Shown: piece by piece, positions 47,703 through 57,300 of the stretch | Position numbering within the stretch: position 1 is the first letter of the stretch | Layout: every line of letters starts with the position of its first letter | Assembly (NCBI RefSeq): GCF_002091985.1 | Contig: NZ_MKKX01000037.1 | Span: 1-64,000, forward strand | Direction of reading: 5' to 3' | Origin: Rhodococcus sp. 1163 | GTDB lineage: Bacteria; Actinomycetota; Actinomycetes; Mycobacteriales; Mycobacteriaceae | DNA length: 64,000 bases | Translations under genes and position numbers: made by a program | Notes under the pieces: model-generated | Told to the model about the DNA's origin: nothing | The model's database searches: none | What the model saw: only the letters and a program-made list of their open reading frames with translations

Positions 47703-48743
47703 ATGCATATCGGAACCACGCTCAACTACTCAGGCGGATTCAAAGAAACCGTGGCCGAGGTAGAAGAACTCGAGAAGTCGGGCCTCGATATCATCTTCGT
47801 TCCCGAGGCATACTCGTTCGACGCCGTCAGCCAGCTCGGCTTTCTGGCCGCGAAGACGTCGACGATCAAGATCGCGTCGGGAATCTTCCAGATCTACACC
47901 CGCACACCATCGTTGACCGCGATGACTGCAGCCGGCCTCGACTACGTCTCCGACGGTCGCTTCGTTCTCGGCCTCGGTGCGTCCGGCCCGCAGGTCGTCG
48001 AGGGTTTCCACGGCGTCAAGTACGACGCGCCCATCGCCCGGACCCGCGAGGTCATCGAGATCTGCCGTCAGGTGTGGCGTCGCGAAAAGGTCGTCCACCA
48101 GGGCAAGCACTACCAGATCCCCTTGCCCGCAGACCAGGGCACCGGCCTGGGCAAGCCGCTCAAATTGATCAACCATCCTGTGCGCGAGAAGATCCCGGTA
48201 GTCATCGCTGCACTCGGACCCAAGAACGTCGAGCTCACCGCAGAAATAGCCGAGGGCTGGCAGCCGATCTTCTACTTCCCGGAGAAAGCGGACCAGGTGT
48301 GGGGAGACGCGCTGAGCGCAGGCAAGGCCAAGCGCGACCCGCCTCTGGGCGACCTGGAGGTCTTCGCAAGCCCCACTCTCGCCATCGGCGAGGACGCTGA
48401 GAAGTACCTTCCGTGGGTCAAGCCCCACCTCGCCCTCTACATCGGCGGAATGGGTGCCAAGGGAAAGAACTTCTACAACGACCTCGCTCGACGGTACGGC
48501 TACGAAGCCGAGGCCGAGAAGATTCAGGACCTGTATCTAGCAGGCAAGAAGGAAGAAGCAACGGCTGCAGTGCCCGACGAGCTCGTGCGCGCCATCAACC
48601 TGATCGGGCCGGAAAGCTACGTGAAGGAACGCGTCGCGGCATTCGCCGAGGCCGGTGTCACCACGCTGAACGTCCAACCCCTGGCTGAAAACACCGCAGG
48701 ACGTGTCGCGCAGTTGACGGCGCTTCGCGCTCTGACGGACTGA
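47703..48743 (+). CDS. Luciferase-like F420-dependent oxidoreductase
   Basis: This 346-residue (beta/alpha)8 enzyme of the LLM class shows GLDIIFVPEAYSFDA near 29, IASGIFQIYTRTP near 58, DGRFVLGLGASGPQVVEGFHG near 83-103 and a C-terminal TTLNVQPL strand. This pattern fits the F420-dependent branch common in mycolata; the substrate is unknown. ATG 47703 has GAGGAG six bases upstream, a strong site. It stands alone on the plus strand between two minus-strand units and ends at a hairpin shared with glmM. Confidence 0.9.
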   Translation: MHIGTTLNYSGGFKETVAEVEELEKSGLDIIFVPEAYSFDAVSQLGFLAAKTSTIKIASGIFQIYTRTPSLTAMTAAGLDYVSDGRFVLGLGASGPQVVEGFHGVKYDAPIARTREVIEICRQVWRREKVVHQGKHYQIPLPADQGTGLGKPLKLINHPVREKIPVVIAALGPKNVELTAEIAEGWQPIFYFPEKADQVWGDALSAGKAKRDPPLGDLEVFASPTLAIGEDAEKYLPWVKPHLALYIGGMGAKGKNFYNDLARRYGYEAEAEKIQDLYLAGKKEEATAAVPDELVRAINLIGPESYVKERVAAFAEAGVTTLNVQPLAENTAGRVAQLTALRALTD

Positions 48744-48758
48744 GTCGATCGAGTAACA

Positions 48759-48784
48759 CTGAGCTCGGGGACGGCCCGAGTCAG
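48759..48784. terminator. Hairpin between the convergent oxidoreductase and glmM
   Basis: CTGA-g-CTCGGG pairs with CCCGAG-TCAG (loop GACGG, one-base bulge), 15 bp after the plus-strand stop and touching the glmM stop. It probably terminates both; there is no clear T run. Confidence 0.5.
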
Positions 48785-50118
48785 ACCTGCCCGACCCGAT
48801 TCGCCAATTCCTCGGCGAGTCGACGGGCGAGGTCCGGCTCGGCCGCCTCCACCATCACCCGCACCAACTGCTCGGTGCCGCTGGGCCGCAACAACACTCG
48901 ACCAGTATCCCCCAACATCCGCTCTACCTCGGCCACACCTTCGAGCACCGAAGGCGCCGTCGCCACAGCTGCCTTGTCCGACACCTTCACATTGATGAGC
49001 ACCTGCGGAAGTGTGGTCATTGCCGAGGCCAGATCGGCCAAAGAACGACCGGTCTCGGCCATTCTGCCCATAATTCGCAGCGCGGTGAGGGTTCCATCAC
49101 CGGTGGTCCCGAACCCGGGAATGACAACGTGGCCACTTTGCTCGCCCCCCAAGGCGTAGCCCCCAGCCCTCAGATCCTCGAGAACATACCGGTCTCCGAC
49201 TGCTGTGGTGCGCATGTCGATATCAGCGGCGCGCATCGCGATGTGCAAACCGAGATTGCTCATGACGGTGGCGACCAGCGTATTTTCGGTGAGCTCGCCG
49301 GATTCCTTCATTCCGATAGCCAGTATCGCCATGATTGCGTCGCCATCGACAATGCGTCCGGAGGCGTCGACGGCGAGGCATCGGTCGGCGTCGCCGTCGT
49401 GAGCGATGCCCAGGTCCGCTCCATGGGACACCACGGCCGTCTGCAAATCTTCCATATGCGTGGATCCGCAGCCGTCGTTGATATCGAGGCCGTCCGGGTC
49501 CGCGTTGATCGCGATCACCCTCGCTCCCGCTGCCCTGTACACCGAGGGTGCGACGGCGGACGCAGCACCGTTCGCACAATCGACGACAACGGTGACGCCG
49601 TCGAGCCGAATCGACAGCGCCGAGCCGAGATGCGCCGCATATTCCTCGGCAGCACCCGTCATCACTCGGACGCGGCCGATACCCGAACCAGTAGGTGCCG
49701 GCATGGCACCGCCTCCGGCTACGAGGGTCTCGATTCGATCTTCGACGTCATCGTCGAGCTTGTGACCCCCTGCCGCGAAAATCTTGATTCCGTTGTCCGG
49801 CATCGGATTATGAGACGCGGAGATCATGACACCCAGTTGCGCACCGCGCGCCGATGTCAGATATGCAACGGCGGGTGTCGGGAGGACCCCGACGTCGAGC
49901 ACGTCGACTCCCGACGCGGTCAGGCCTGCGGTCACCGCAGCTGCGAGCATCTCGCCACTCGCTCGCGGATCGCGACCCACCACCGCGACGGGGCGTTCTG
50001 TCGGTGAAGCCTGCGTCAATACGGTTGCGGCAGCCCTGGCCACCTTCACCGCCAACTCCGGAGTCAACAAGCCGTTGGCCAGCCCCCGCACACCATCGGT
50101 ACCGAACAGTCGAGTCAT
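48781..50118 (-). CDS. glmM: Phosphoglucosamine mutase
   Basis: This 445-residue enzyme interconverts glucosamine-6-phosphate and -1-phosphate for UDP-GlcNAc. The catalytic phosphoserine is Ser102 in [12 protein letters not shown]; the metal loop is DGDADR near 240; the sugar-specificity loop GGEQSGH lies near 325; the phosphate loop [10 protein letters not shown] is near 415. ATG 50118 ([12 protein letters not shown]) is the family start; the longer frame to 50160 runs into the terminator region. It lies after rpsI on the same strand, as in mycobacteria (Rv3441c), separated by a terminator. Confidence 0.97.
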   Translation of the reverse strand: MTRLFGTDGVRGLANGLLTPELAVKVARAAATVLTQASPTERPVAVVGRDPRASGEMLAAAVTAGLTASGVDVLDVGVLPTPAVAYLTSARGAQLGVMISASHNPMPDNGIKIFAAGGHKLDDDVEDRIETLVAGGGAMPAPTGSGIGRVRVMTGAAEEYAAHLGSALSIRLDGVTVVVDCANGAASAVAPSVYRAAGARVIAINADPDGLDINDGCGSTHMEDLQTAVVSHGADLGIAHDGDADRCLAVDASGRIVDGDAIMAILAIGMKESGELTENTLVATVMSNLGLHIAMRAADIDMRTTAVGDRYVLEDLRAGGYALGGEQSGHVVIPGFGTTGDGTLTALRIMGRMAETGRSLADLASAMTTLPQVLINVKVSDKAAVATAPSVLEGVAEVERMLGDTGRVLLRPSGTEQLVRVMVEAAEPDLARRLAEELANRVGQV

Positions 50119-50163
50119 CTGGAGTTCGTCCCCCTTCGCCAGAAAAAAATTGATCTTCAAACG

Positions 50164-50208
50164 CCGCGAGGGCAGGCATCCGAGAATTCTGGACGCCTGC
50201 CCTCGCGG
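50164..50208 (-). terminator. Stem-loop terminator after rplM-rpsI
   Basis: Perfect 14-bp arms (50164-50177 and 50195-50208) enclose a 17-base loop that can itself pair partly (TCC/GGA). It begins 19 bp past the rpsI stop and separates the ribosomal operon from glmM. Confidence 0.8.
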
Positions 50209-50226
50209 GTAGAACTGGAAAGAACG

Positions 50227-50763
50227 TCAGCGCTTGGAGTACTGCGACGCCTTACGTGCCTTCTTCAGACCGTACTTCTTGCGCTCCACCGAACGCGCAT
50301 CACGCGTGAGGAAGCCGGCAGCCTTGAGCGGCGGACGGTCTTCCGGGGTGAGCTCGATGAGGGCGCGCGCGATAGCCAGACGCAAGGCGCCTGCCTGTCC
50401 GGACGGGCCGCCACCGTGAAGCAGGGCGACGATATCGAAGGACTCTGCCCGATCGACGAGGACCAACGGAGCCTTGATCAGCTGCTGGTGCACCTTGTTC
50501 GGGAAGTAGTCTTCGAGGCTACGGCCGTTGAGCTTGAACCCACCGCTGCCCGAGGAGAACCGCACGCGAGCGACGGCTTCCTTACGGCGACCGACTGTCT
50601 GGATCGGGCGATCGAACAGGATCGGTGCAGGCGCTGCAGCAGCGGCTTCGATCTCGTCGACAACCTCAGGCTCTTCGACGGCCACGAACTCGTCCGCGGC
50701 GATCTCGACGACCTCTTCGGTGTTCTCCTGCGACGTCACGTCATTTCCCTCCGGCGCCGTCAC
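50227..50763 (-). CDS. rpsI: Ribosomal protein S9
   Basis: This 178-residue small-subunit protein has a conserved core from [14 protein letters not shown] near 55 to the basic tail [19 protein letters not shown], whose final Lys-Arg reaches the P-site tRNA. An acidic N-terminal extension of ~50 residues ([20 protein letters not shown]) is usual in actinobacteria. GTG 50763 overlaps the rplM stop by 4 bp (GTGA). Confidence 0.97.
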   Translation of the reverse strand: MTAPEGNDVTSQENTEEVVEIAADEFVAVEEPEVVDEIEAAAAAPAPILFDRPIQTVGRRKEAVARVRFSSGSGGFKLNGRSLEDYFPNKVHQQLIKAPLVLVDRAESFDIVALLHGGGPSGQAGALRLAIARALIELTPEDRPPLKAAGFLTRDARSVERKKYGLKKARKASQYSKR

Positions 50764-51203
50764 TGGGACACCTGCTTGATCTCGAACGGAACGGGCTGCT
50801 GAGCTGTGTGCGGGTGGTTCGGTCCCGCGTAGACCTTCAGCTTGCCCGCGATGGCACTGCCGAGCTTGTTCTTGGGGATCATGCCGATGACGGCTTTTTC
50901 CACGAGGCGATCAGGGGTCCTGTCGAGAACCTCACCGACCGTGCGCGACTTCAAACCGCCCGGGTGGCCGGAGTGGTGGTAGAGGAACTTGCCATCGCGC
51001 TTGTTACCGCTGATGGCAACCTTCTCTGCGTTGATGATGACGACGAAGTCGCCACCGTCGACGTTGGCTGCATAGGTGGGCTTGTGCTTGCCACGGAGCA
51101 AGTTTGCTGCCTGGACGGCGAGCCGACCGAGTACAACGTCCGTAGCGTCGATCACATGCCAAGTCCGGGTGGTGTCCCCGGCCTTCGGGCTGTATGTAGA
51201 CAC
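50760..51203 (-). CDS. rplM: Ribosomal protein L13
   Basis: This 147-residue large-subunit assembly protein shows [15 protein letters not shown] near 15-29, [22 protein letters not shown] and [17 protein letters not shown] choose GTG 51203 ([10 protein letters not shown]): AGGA lies 6 bases upstream and the length equals that of mycobacterial L13. The in-frame ATG 51221 would add six residues. First gene of the rplM-rpsI operon. Confidence 0.96.
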   Translation of the reverse strand: MSTYSPKAGDTTRTWHVIDATDVVLGRLAVQAANLLRGKHKPTYAANVDGGDFVVIINAEKVAISGNKRDGKFLYHHSGHPGGLKSRTVGEVLDRTPDRLVEKAVIGMIPKNKLGSAIAGKLKVYAGPNHPHTAQQPVPFEIKQVSQ

Positions 51204-51367
51204 AAAAATTCCTGTCTTCATGATGTCGCTGCTGGCCAAGACGTGTGTATCCCCTCGGCGGCCAGTTGAGACCCGAGAGCAAGTGATCGCCGCACAAAGA
51301 GCGCGACGATCTCATCCACGCCATCGTGGGACAATACCGGTTGGACCTGCAGCAGGTCAAAACGCCT

Positions 51368-51715
51368 TCACCGAAGTCGCACGCAGACTATGCAGCGCCG
51401 AGCCGCGGGGAGCGCTTCCAAGCGGGGATCGGCGATAGCTGACCCGCACCGCTCGCACACTCCGTAAGAAGCTGACGCGACGCGTTCCCGAGCTGCATCG
51501 AGCTCACGAACTTCGTCCTCTGCATCGCGCGCCAGCCCGATCACCTTTGCTCGCTCGAAGGCGATGGTCGATCCTTCCGGGTCGTGCTCGTCGTCATCGG
51601 TGGTCCACTCGGAGCCTGCCACGATCACCTCGAACTGTGCACGCAAGGACTCCAGCCGACTCTGCGCTGCACTCCGCGCATCGGCTATGAGCCTGTGCGC
51701 TTCGATGGGGTCCAC
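51368..51715 (-). CDS. DksA/TraR-family zinc-finger protein
   Basis: This 115-residue protein has a long helical N-terminal part with the DDDEHDPEGSTIAFERA segment at the coiled-coil tip (about 40-56). Its C-terminal four-Cys zinc finger (CERCG near 86, then CIVC near 108) is that of the TraR/DksA group. Such proteins enter the RNA polymerase secondary channel and modulate initiation, in DksA together with ppGpp; the role of actinobacterial members is less clear. GTG 51715 starts it. It lies between esxT and rplM, where M. tuberculosis has no such gene. Confidence 0.85.
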   Translation of the reverse strand: MDPIEAHRLIADARSAAQSRLESLRAQFEVIVAGSEWTTDDDEHDPEGSTIAFERAKVIGLARDAEDEVRELDAARERVASASYGVCERCGSAIADPRLEALPAARRCIVCVRLR

Positions 51716-51745
51716 GCTTTCACCTCACAGGTGCGACGACATAGA

Positions 51746-51784
51746 AGCAACCCGAGCCGAGTGCCGATCAGCACTCGGGTTGCT
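51746..51784 (-). terminator. Second hairpin downstream of esxT
   Basis: AGCAACCCGAG and GTGC on the left pair with GCACTCGGGTTGCT on the right, with a four-base bulge. It lies between esxT and the DksA-like gene and can back up the hairpin at 51806-51831. Confidence 0.6.
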
Positions 51785-51805
51785 GGTCCTGTGGACACGG
51801 CACGG

Positions 51806-51831
51806 CCCCGGCATCGAGCGCAATGCCGGGG
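51806..51831 (-). terminator. Hairpin downstream of esxT
   Basis: Perfect 9-bp arms CCCCGGCAT and ATGCCGGGG with an 8-base loop lie 20 bp past the esxT stop. It probably ends the ESX-4 minus-strand operon. Confidence 0.65.
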
Positions 51832-51851
51832 CACATGGCCACACGACTACC

Positions 51852-52142
51852 TCACGAGAAACGGGACCGGTTCATCGCTTCCTGTTCCATCATCTTCTGG
51901 TTGCCGGAGTTGACCGCGCCGATCAGGCTCTGCAGGACCGTGGTGAGCTCGGTCTGCGCCGAGTTCCATTCCCCTTGCTTGACCTGGTAAGCGTCGGCAT
52001 CGGCACCCTGCCACGTCGCAACGAGAGGTTGAATCGACGACTTGATCTCGTCGAGTTTGTCGTTGAGCGACTGCCATTTGTTGGTCATACCGCCGGCCAG
52101 ATCGGTGATCGAGCCGAAGTTGTATCTGATTTCGCCGTCCAT
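51852..52142 (-). CDS. esxT: WXG100 protein EsxT-like (ESX-4)
   Basis: This 96-residue helical hairpin protein has the W-x-G turn WQG near residue 44-46 (LVATWQGADADAY) and a following Y-x3-D/E-like region. Members are secreted as heterodimers with their operon partner. It is the second WXG100 gene of the ESX-4 locus, by position Rv3444c. Unlike mycobacterial EsxT as I recall it, the WxG turn is intact. ATG 52142 has GAGGAA upstream. It follows esxU by 91 bp, and the gap contains a strong hairpin. Confidence 0.9.
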   Translation of the reverse strand: MDGEIRYNFGSITDLAGGMTNKWQSLNDKLDEIKSSIQPLVATWQGADADAYQVKQGEWNSAQTELTTVLQSLIGAVNSGNQKMMEQEAMNRSRFS

Positions 52143-52197
52143 AGTCAGTTCCTCGTTTCCGTTCGGTGGGGCAAGTGGTGGACTCTCATGAGATGTG

Positions 52198-52231
52198 TTC
52201 GAGTGCTTCGCAACCGCGAAGCACGCTCGAA
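52198..52231 (-). other. Stem-loop directly after the esxU stop
   Basis: TTCGAG-TGCTTCGC (52198-52211) pairs with GCGAAGCA-CG-CTCGAA (52216-52231): a 14-bp stem with a 2-base bulge and loop AACC, starting 2 bases past the esxU stop. No T run follows, so it may be a processing, stabilising or partial-termination element between esxU and esxT. Confidence 0.65.
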
Positions 52232-52233
52232 CA

Positions 52234-52542
52234 TCACAGGTTCAGCGTGCCTGCGACCGCATTGATCGACGAGACGTTGTCCTGCTCGGACTGGTCGTAC
52301 TCGATACCACTGGTCTTGATCGACTGACTGATGCCCGCGAGCGCATTCTCGAGTTTGAATGCGCTCGAATCCCAATTGGTCATGACCTGACCGAACGAGG
52401 TCGACGCCTTGCCCTTCCAGATTCCCGATGCCGCAAGGTCGACATCCGAGCGAAGCAGCCTCAGCAGCCCTCCGATCTGGTCGCGCAGGCCGTCGACCTT
52501 TGCGGCCACGGCGATCATGGTTTCGATATTGGCTTCTGCCAT
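52234..52542 (-). CDS. esxU: WXG100 protein EsxU-like (ESX-4)
   Basis: This 102-residue helical hairpin protein has its W-x-G turn at WKG near residue 42-44 (SGIWKGKASTSFGQVM). It is the expected heterodimer partner of EsxT and a substrate of the ESX-4 machine. ATG 52542 has GAGGAG six bases upstream. The 165-bp gap before it contains GAGTGCTCGG twice in tandem but no gene. It corresponds to Rv3445c. Confidence 0.9.
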   Translation of the reverse strand: MAEANIETMIAVAAKVDGLRDQIGGLLRLLRSDVDLAASGIWKGKASTSFGQVMTNWDSSAFKLENALAGISQSIKTSGIEYDQSEQDNVSSINAVAGTLNL

Positions 52543-52707
52543 GTCAACTCCTCGATGTCTTCGGTTCCGAGTGCTCGGTCGAGTGCTCGGACTGGGCAGC
52601 GGTTCGCCTACGGCGCAAGTGCGATTCTCCCCTACATCTGATTGGACGCACGCGCGATGCCCTTCGGTTCCATGGATGTGGAAATTTCTGGACGAATTGT
52701 TCGCAGT

Positions 52708-54300
52708 TCACTCGGGTGCGACCGTCACAGTGGAGACGACCCCGGCGCATTCGGCATCGAGCAGGTGCTGTTCACCACGCCGACTCTGGCAACCGATGCT
52801 GATCTGTAGATCGCCCTCGACGAAGATCTGCCAGTTCACCGTCGAGTCGATATCGGGAGATTCCGTGTACGACAACGCTACTCGGCCGCCGATGTCCCTC
52901 GCCCGTATAAGATCGCCGACCACGCCATCGGAAGCACGGGCAGCCACCATCGCAGACAGATCGTCGGCTACCTCGTCGAACGATGCACCCGAACGAAGAA
53001 CGGTGGTAGTGACCACGATTCTGCGATCGGGCAGATCCGACGGCACGAGAATCGACCGCTCGGCTTCCTCCCGGTGCGACCATCCGTCCGGAATCCGAAG
53101 CTCGACGCGGCCGTAGGTGTATTTTCTCGACGGTCCGTCTTCGACTCCTCTCGGGGCCGAGGTAGCGGGTGCGGCAATGCTCGGCGCCGGTGGGGATGAG
53201 GTGACAGGACCAGGCACCGACGCGGACGGGATTATCACCGATGCCGAATCCGCGCGCGAGGGATCAGCGAGCCGATCCGGTTCTCCACGCATCGAGACGA
53301 GGGCCACCAACACCGCCGAGCTCATCGCGACCACGACCGCCACCAGGACCGCCTGCTGCACCTTCCGACGACGATGGGCACCAGATACCGCGCCGGTATC
53401 GACCTCGTCCAGCCAGGCTGCCGCACGGACAGGCATGGGCGTCGTCCTCGCCCAGCGATCCTCCGTCTCGTCTTCGAAGCTGCCCGAAGAACCAGCTTCA
53501 TCCGCTGGAATCGACAGCCCTGCGCGAGCCGCCATGGACCGAACGATGTCCACGCCGCGCATTCGGTGGATGCGATACGGCGATTCGGCGAGTACTTTTG
53601 CGTCACCGCCAGCCGTAGTGTCCAGTACGAATACATCCACCCCCTCCCGATGGCGTTGCGTAGCAACGAATGACGAGACCCGGTCGTTAATCGAACGTTC
53701 TGCCCCTCGATCACCACCCACGTCGCGCGTGCCCTGCACATCCCATCTGCATGTCCTGGTGTATCCGCCTCGGCCGTCGGCGGTGACCGCACACACCACC
53801 GAATTGAGTTCGGCCAATTCGACGACGATGGCGTACGAAGGCGCTCGCTGACCGAGGGAGTGTGTTGCCGCGCTTGCAGCATCGACCACGATCACCTCAC
53901 GCGCCAAAGGCATGGCGGCAGCGCGAACGGCGCCCACAGCGACGGGCCCCCAGTGCGACGGGCATGCAATTTCGAGGACGTCGACGATCGGTGGTGCACC
54001 GGCCGCAGCGAGCGATGCACCGAGGACACCGTGCACCACCACTGCCGTGGGTAGAACGGTCGAATCGACAAGGCACTCGGCGTCCTCGACGAAGCTGATG
54101 GGGTACGCGTGCGCCACCTCCGGTGGGGTATCACGCCCGAGTTCGGTTACCAGGTACTCGGGCGTTCCGTCACGCATCGTTACCGTAGGTCGAAACTCGA
54201 ACTCGGCGGAACCGAGACTCGACACCGTCAATACCGACACCGGACCGTCCCCGAAACTTACTGCAGCGTAGCTGCTTTCGCTGATCACCGCGCTGTCCAC
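52708..54300 (-). CDS. Type VII secretion-associated protein, Rv3446c family
   Basis: This 530-residue single-pass membrane protein has a cytoplasmic N-terminal half (about 1-310) with an actin/ribonuclease-H-like feel (FGDGPVSVLTVSS, then YAIVVELAELNSVVCAV), a TM helix at about 316-338, a Ser/Pro/Ala-rich linker and a C-terminal external domain (about 395-530, starting VELRIPDGWSHREE) that typifies the Rv3446c family found only in ESX-4 loci. Its role in secretion is unknown. It overlaps the eccC 3' end by 16 bp, so it is translationally linked to the ATPase. Confidence 0.88.
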   Translation of the reverse strand: MDSAVISESSYAAVSFGDGPVSVLTVSSLGSAEFEFRPTVTMRDGTPEYLVTELGRDTPPEVAHAYPISFVEDAECLVDSTVLPTAVVVHGVLGASLAAAGAPPIVDVLEIACPSHWGPVAVGAVRAAAMPLAREVIVVDAASAATHSLGQRAPSYAIVVELAELNSVVCAVTADGRGGYTRTCRWDVQGTRDVGGDRGAERSINDRVSSFVATQRHREGVDVFVLDTTAGGDAKVLAESPYRIHRMRGVDIVRSMAARAGLSIPADEAGSSGSFEDETEDRWARTTPMPVRAAAWLDEVDTGAVSGAHRRRKVQQAVLVAVVVAMSSAVLVALVSMRGEPDRLADPSRADSASVIIPSASVPGPVTSSPPAPSIAAPATSAPRGVEDGPSRKYTYGRVELRIPDGWSHREEAERSILVPSDLPDRRIVVTTTVLRSGASFDEVADDLSAMVAARASDGVVGDLIRARDIGGRVALSYTESPDIDSTVNWQIFVEGDLQISIGCQSRRGEQHLLDAECAGVVSTVTVAPE

Positions 54301-57300
54301 GCTAGCTGAACAAGCGACTGGCCTCGCCTGTCGACCAGCGTGCCACGCCCGGGCGGCATGGCGCTCGGTTTGACCGAACCGATCAGATTTCCCTCGTCTC
54401 GACTGCCGCTCATGACCAGACCAGGCGACACGAGATCACGCATACGTGAAATGACGGGGTCGTACAACGCCCGCGATGCCCCGCCCGATCTCCGCGAGAG
54501 CACCACGTGCAATCCGATGTCGCGGGCGTGTGGCAGATACTCGACGAGAACGGTCAACGGGTTTCCCGTCGACGTGGCCACCAGGTCGTAGTCGTCGACG
54601 ATCACGAATATCTCCGGTCCACTCCACCAGGTGCGCTCACGAAGTTGCTGTTGGGTGACGTCGGGCCCAGGCATCCGATCGGCGAGTTTGGCGGCGAGCT
54701 CGGTCATCATCGTCATCAGAACAGCTTGCGAGGCTGCATATCCCGCGAGATGGTCGGTGTCGACGGTGCCGAGCATCGTGCGACGGTAGTCGGCGAGGAT
54801 CAACTTTACCTGCGACGGCGTGTTGGCCTCGACGAGAGAAGTGCAGATCGACTCGAGCAACGCCGTCTTCCCGCACTCGGTGTCACCGAATACCAGGAAG
54901 TGCGCCTGCTCGGCGAAATCGAGTGTCACCGGATCGAGTTCTGCCTCGTCGATTCCGATGGGAACCCGCAATTCCGGCACCGATCCGCGTGAGCGTGGCC
55001 AGCGGCCGACAAGCAGATCGACAAGCTCGCCTCGCGGCAGACTCTCGGGAAGCATCCGCACAGGTGGCGCCGAAAGACCGACATAGGCCTGCGCAACTGC
55101 AGCCACCGCATGCTGAATTCCGACACCGAGATCGACGGTCGACGGCGCGCCGTCGACACGCGGCAATCCTACGAGGAGGTGCAACCCCTCCTTCGTGATT
55201 CCGCGACCGGGCCTGCTGTCCGGAACCCGCGCGGCCTTCACTCTCCCGAACTCGGAATCGGACGCGTCACCCAACTTCAATTCGATCCTCGTTCCGACAA
55301 GATCCTTTGTTGCAGGACGAATCTCGGCCCATCGCGACGCGGTGAGGATGAGGTGAACTCCATACGACAACCCCTGCGCTGTCAGCGCGGCAAGCTGAGG
55401 CTCGAGGGCTTCGAAATCGGATCGAATACTGCCCCAGCCATCTACGACCAGGAAGACGTCTCCGAAACCATCCTCGTCGTCGATCAGTTGCTCGGCGCGA
55501 CGACGACGAAATTCGACGATCGAGTCGATACCCCGTTGTTGGAATATTCTCTCGCGTCGTCCGATCACTGCCGCGACTTCGGCGACCGTCCGCCGCACCC
55601 GGTCGACGTCGAGCCTGCTCGCGACGGATCCGACGTGGGGAAGAGCGGCGAGTCCGCCGAGCGTTCCTCCGCCGAAATCGAGGCAGTAGAACTGCACCTG
55701 CGCAGGCGTGTGGGTCAGCGCAAACGACATGATCAGTGTTCGCAGCGCCGTCGACTTCCCGGACTGTGGCCCTCCGACGATCGCGAGGTGGCCTTGGGCC
55801 GCTGACAAGTCGACCACCAGTAGATCGCGCCGTTGATCGAATGGGCGGTCCACTATGCCGATCGGTGCCCGTAGCGATGGGATCGCTGCAACCGGCGCCG
55901 ACAGGACCGAATCGGGAATCATTCGATCGAGCGTGGGCGGCAGATCGAGCGGAGGCAGCCAGACCTCGTGTGCCGCACGACCGCTGCCCTGCAGTCGTTC
56001 GACCACGACGTCGAGCACCGTCCGGCTGTCGGGCCTGGCTTCTTCCTCCGGTAGGTGCTCGTCGTACCGGCCGCCGATATCGTCGACTGACGGTTCGACC
56101 ACATCCATCTGCACCGGATAAGCGCTGAAGATCCGCGGTCGAGCGGTCGCCGAACTATGGCTGCTCCCCCGTACTGCATCGCGAGGGCGGACGTAGGGCC
56201 CGGACACGTATGCCGCCGCGAAGCGGACGATCTCGGCAGAATCGCATTTGAGATACCCGGCGCCGGGTTGTGCCGGTAGATGATACGCATCCGGAACTCC
56301 GAGAACCGAGCGAGACTCGTTGGCGGAGAAGGTTTTCAAGCCGATCCGATACGACAGGTGGCTGTCCAAACCGCGCAGCTTCCCTTCCTCCAGACGCTGA
56401 CTCGCCAGTAAGAGGTGCATGTGCAGTGACCGCCCCAACCGCCCGACGGCGACGAAGAGGTCTGCGAACTCGGGCTGTTGGCTCAGCAACTCCGAGAACT
56501 CGTCGACGACGATGAACAACGCAGGCAAGGGCGCGAGCGCGGCACCGGCAGCCCTTGCCTTCTCGTAGTCGGACACATTGGCGTAGTTGCCCGAATCCCG
56601 GAGTAACTCCTGACGGCGATTCATCTCGCCCGCAATGGCGTCCTTCATCCGATCGACCAGCGACAGGTCTTCGGAGAGGTTGGTGATCACCGCAGCAACG
56701 TGTGGCGCTCCTTCGAGCCCGGCGAACGTCGCACCACCTTTGAAATCGACGAGTACCAGATTGAGCTGGTCCGGGTCGTGTGTGGCAATGAGACCCAGGA
56801 CGAGTGTTCTGAGAAACTCCGACTTTCCCGAACCGGTTGCGCCGATGCACAATCCGTGCGGGCCCATACCATTCTCGGCCGACTCCTTCAGGTCGATCTC
56901 CACCGAGCTTCCGTCGGGTGCAATTCCGATGGGTACACGAAGGCGATCACGGCCACGACGGGTTACCCACGCGCGACTCGGGTCGAGGAGACCGACGTCG
57001 GCGATTCCGACAAGAAAGTTCCAGCTCGAGATCGACTCTGCGTCCTCTCCCCCGGAGTCGATACCGACATCGACTGCGGTTCGATACGGAGACAGCCTTC
57101 GAGCCACGGTTTCCGCCTGTGCGACGCTCATCGCGTCCGAGACGCCGAATACCTCGACGCGTGAGCCGCTGACAGCGCCGATCGAACCGTTCTCGGAGAA
57201 CAGACGAATGCCTCGGCTGGCAGCAAGCCCGGTGCAGAAGTCGGACAGATCGACGATCGTCACCGAATCGAGCCCTGTTCGCGAAAGATCGGTCCCACTG

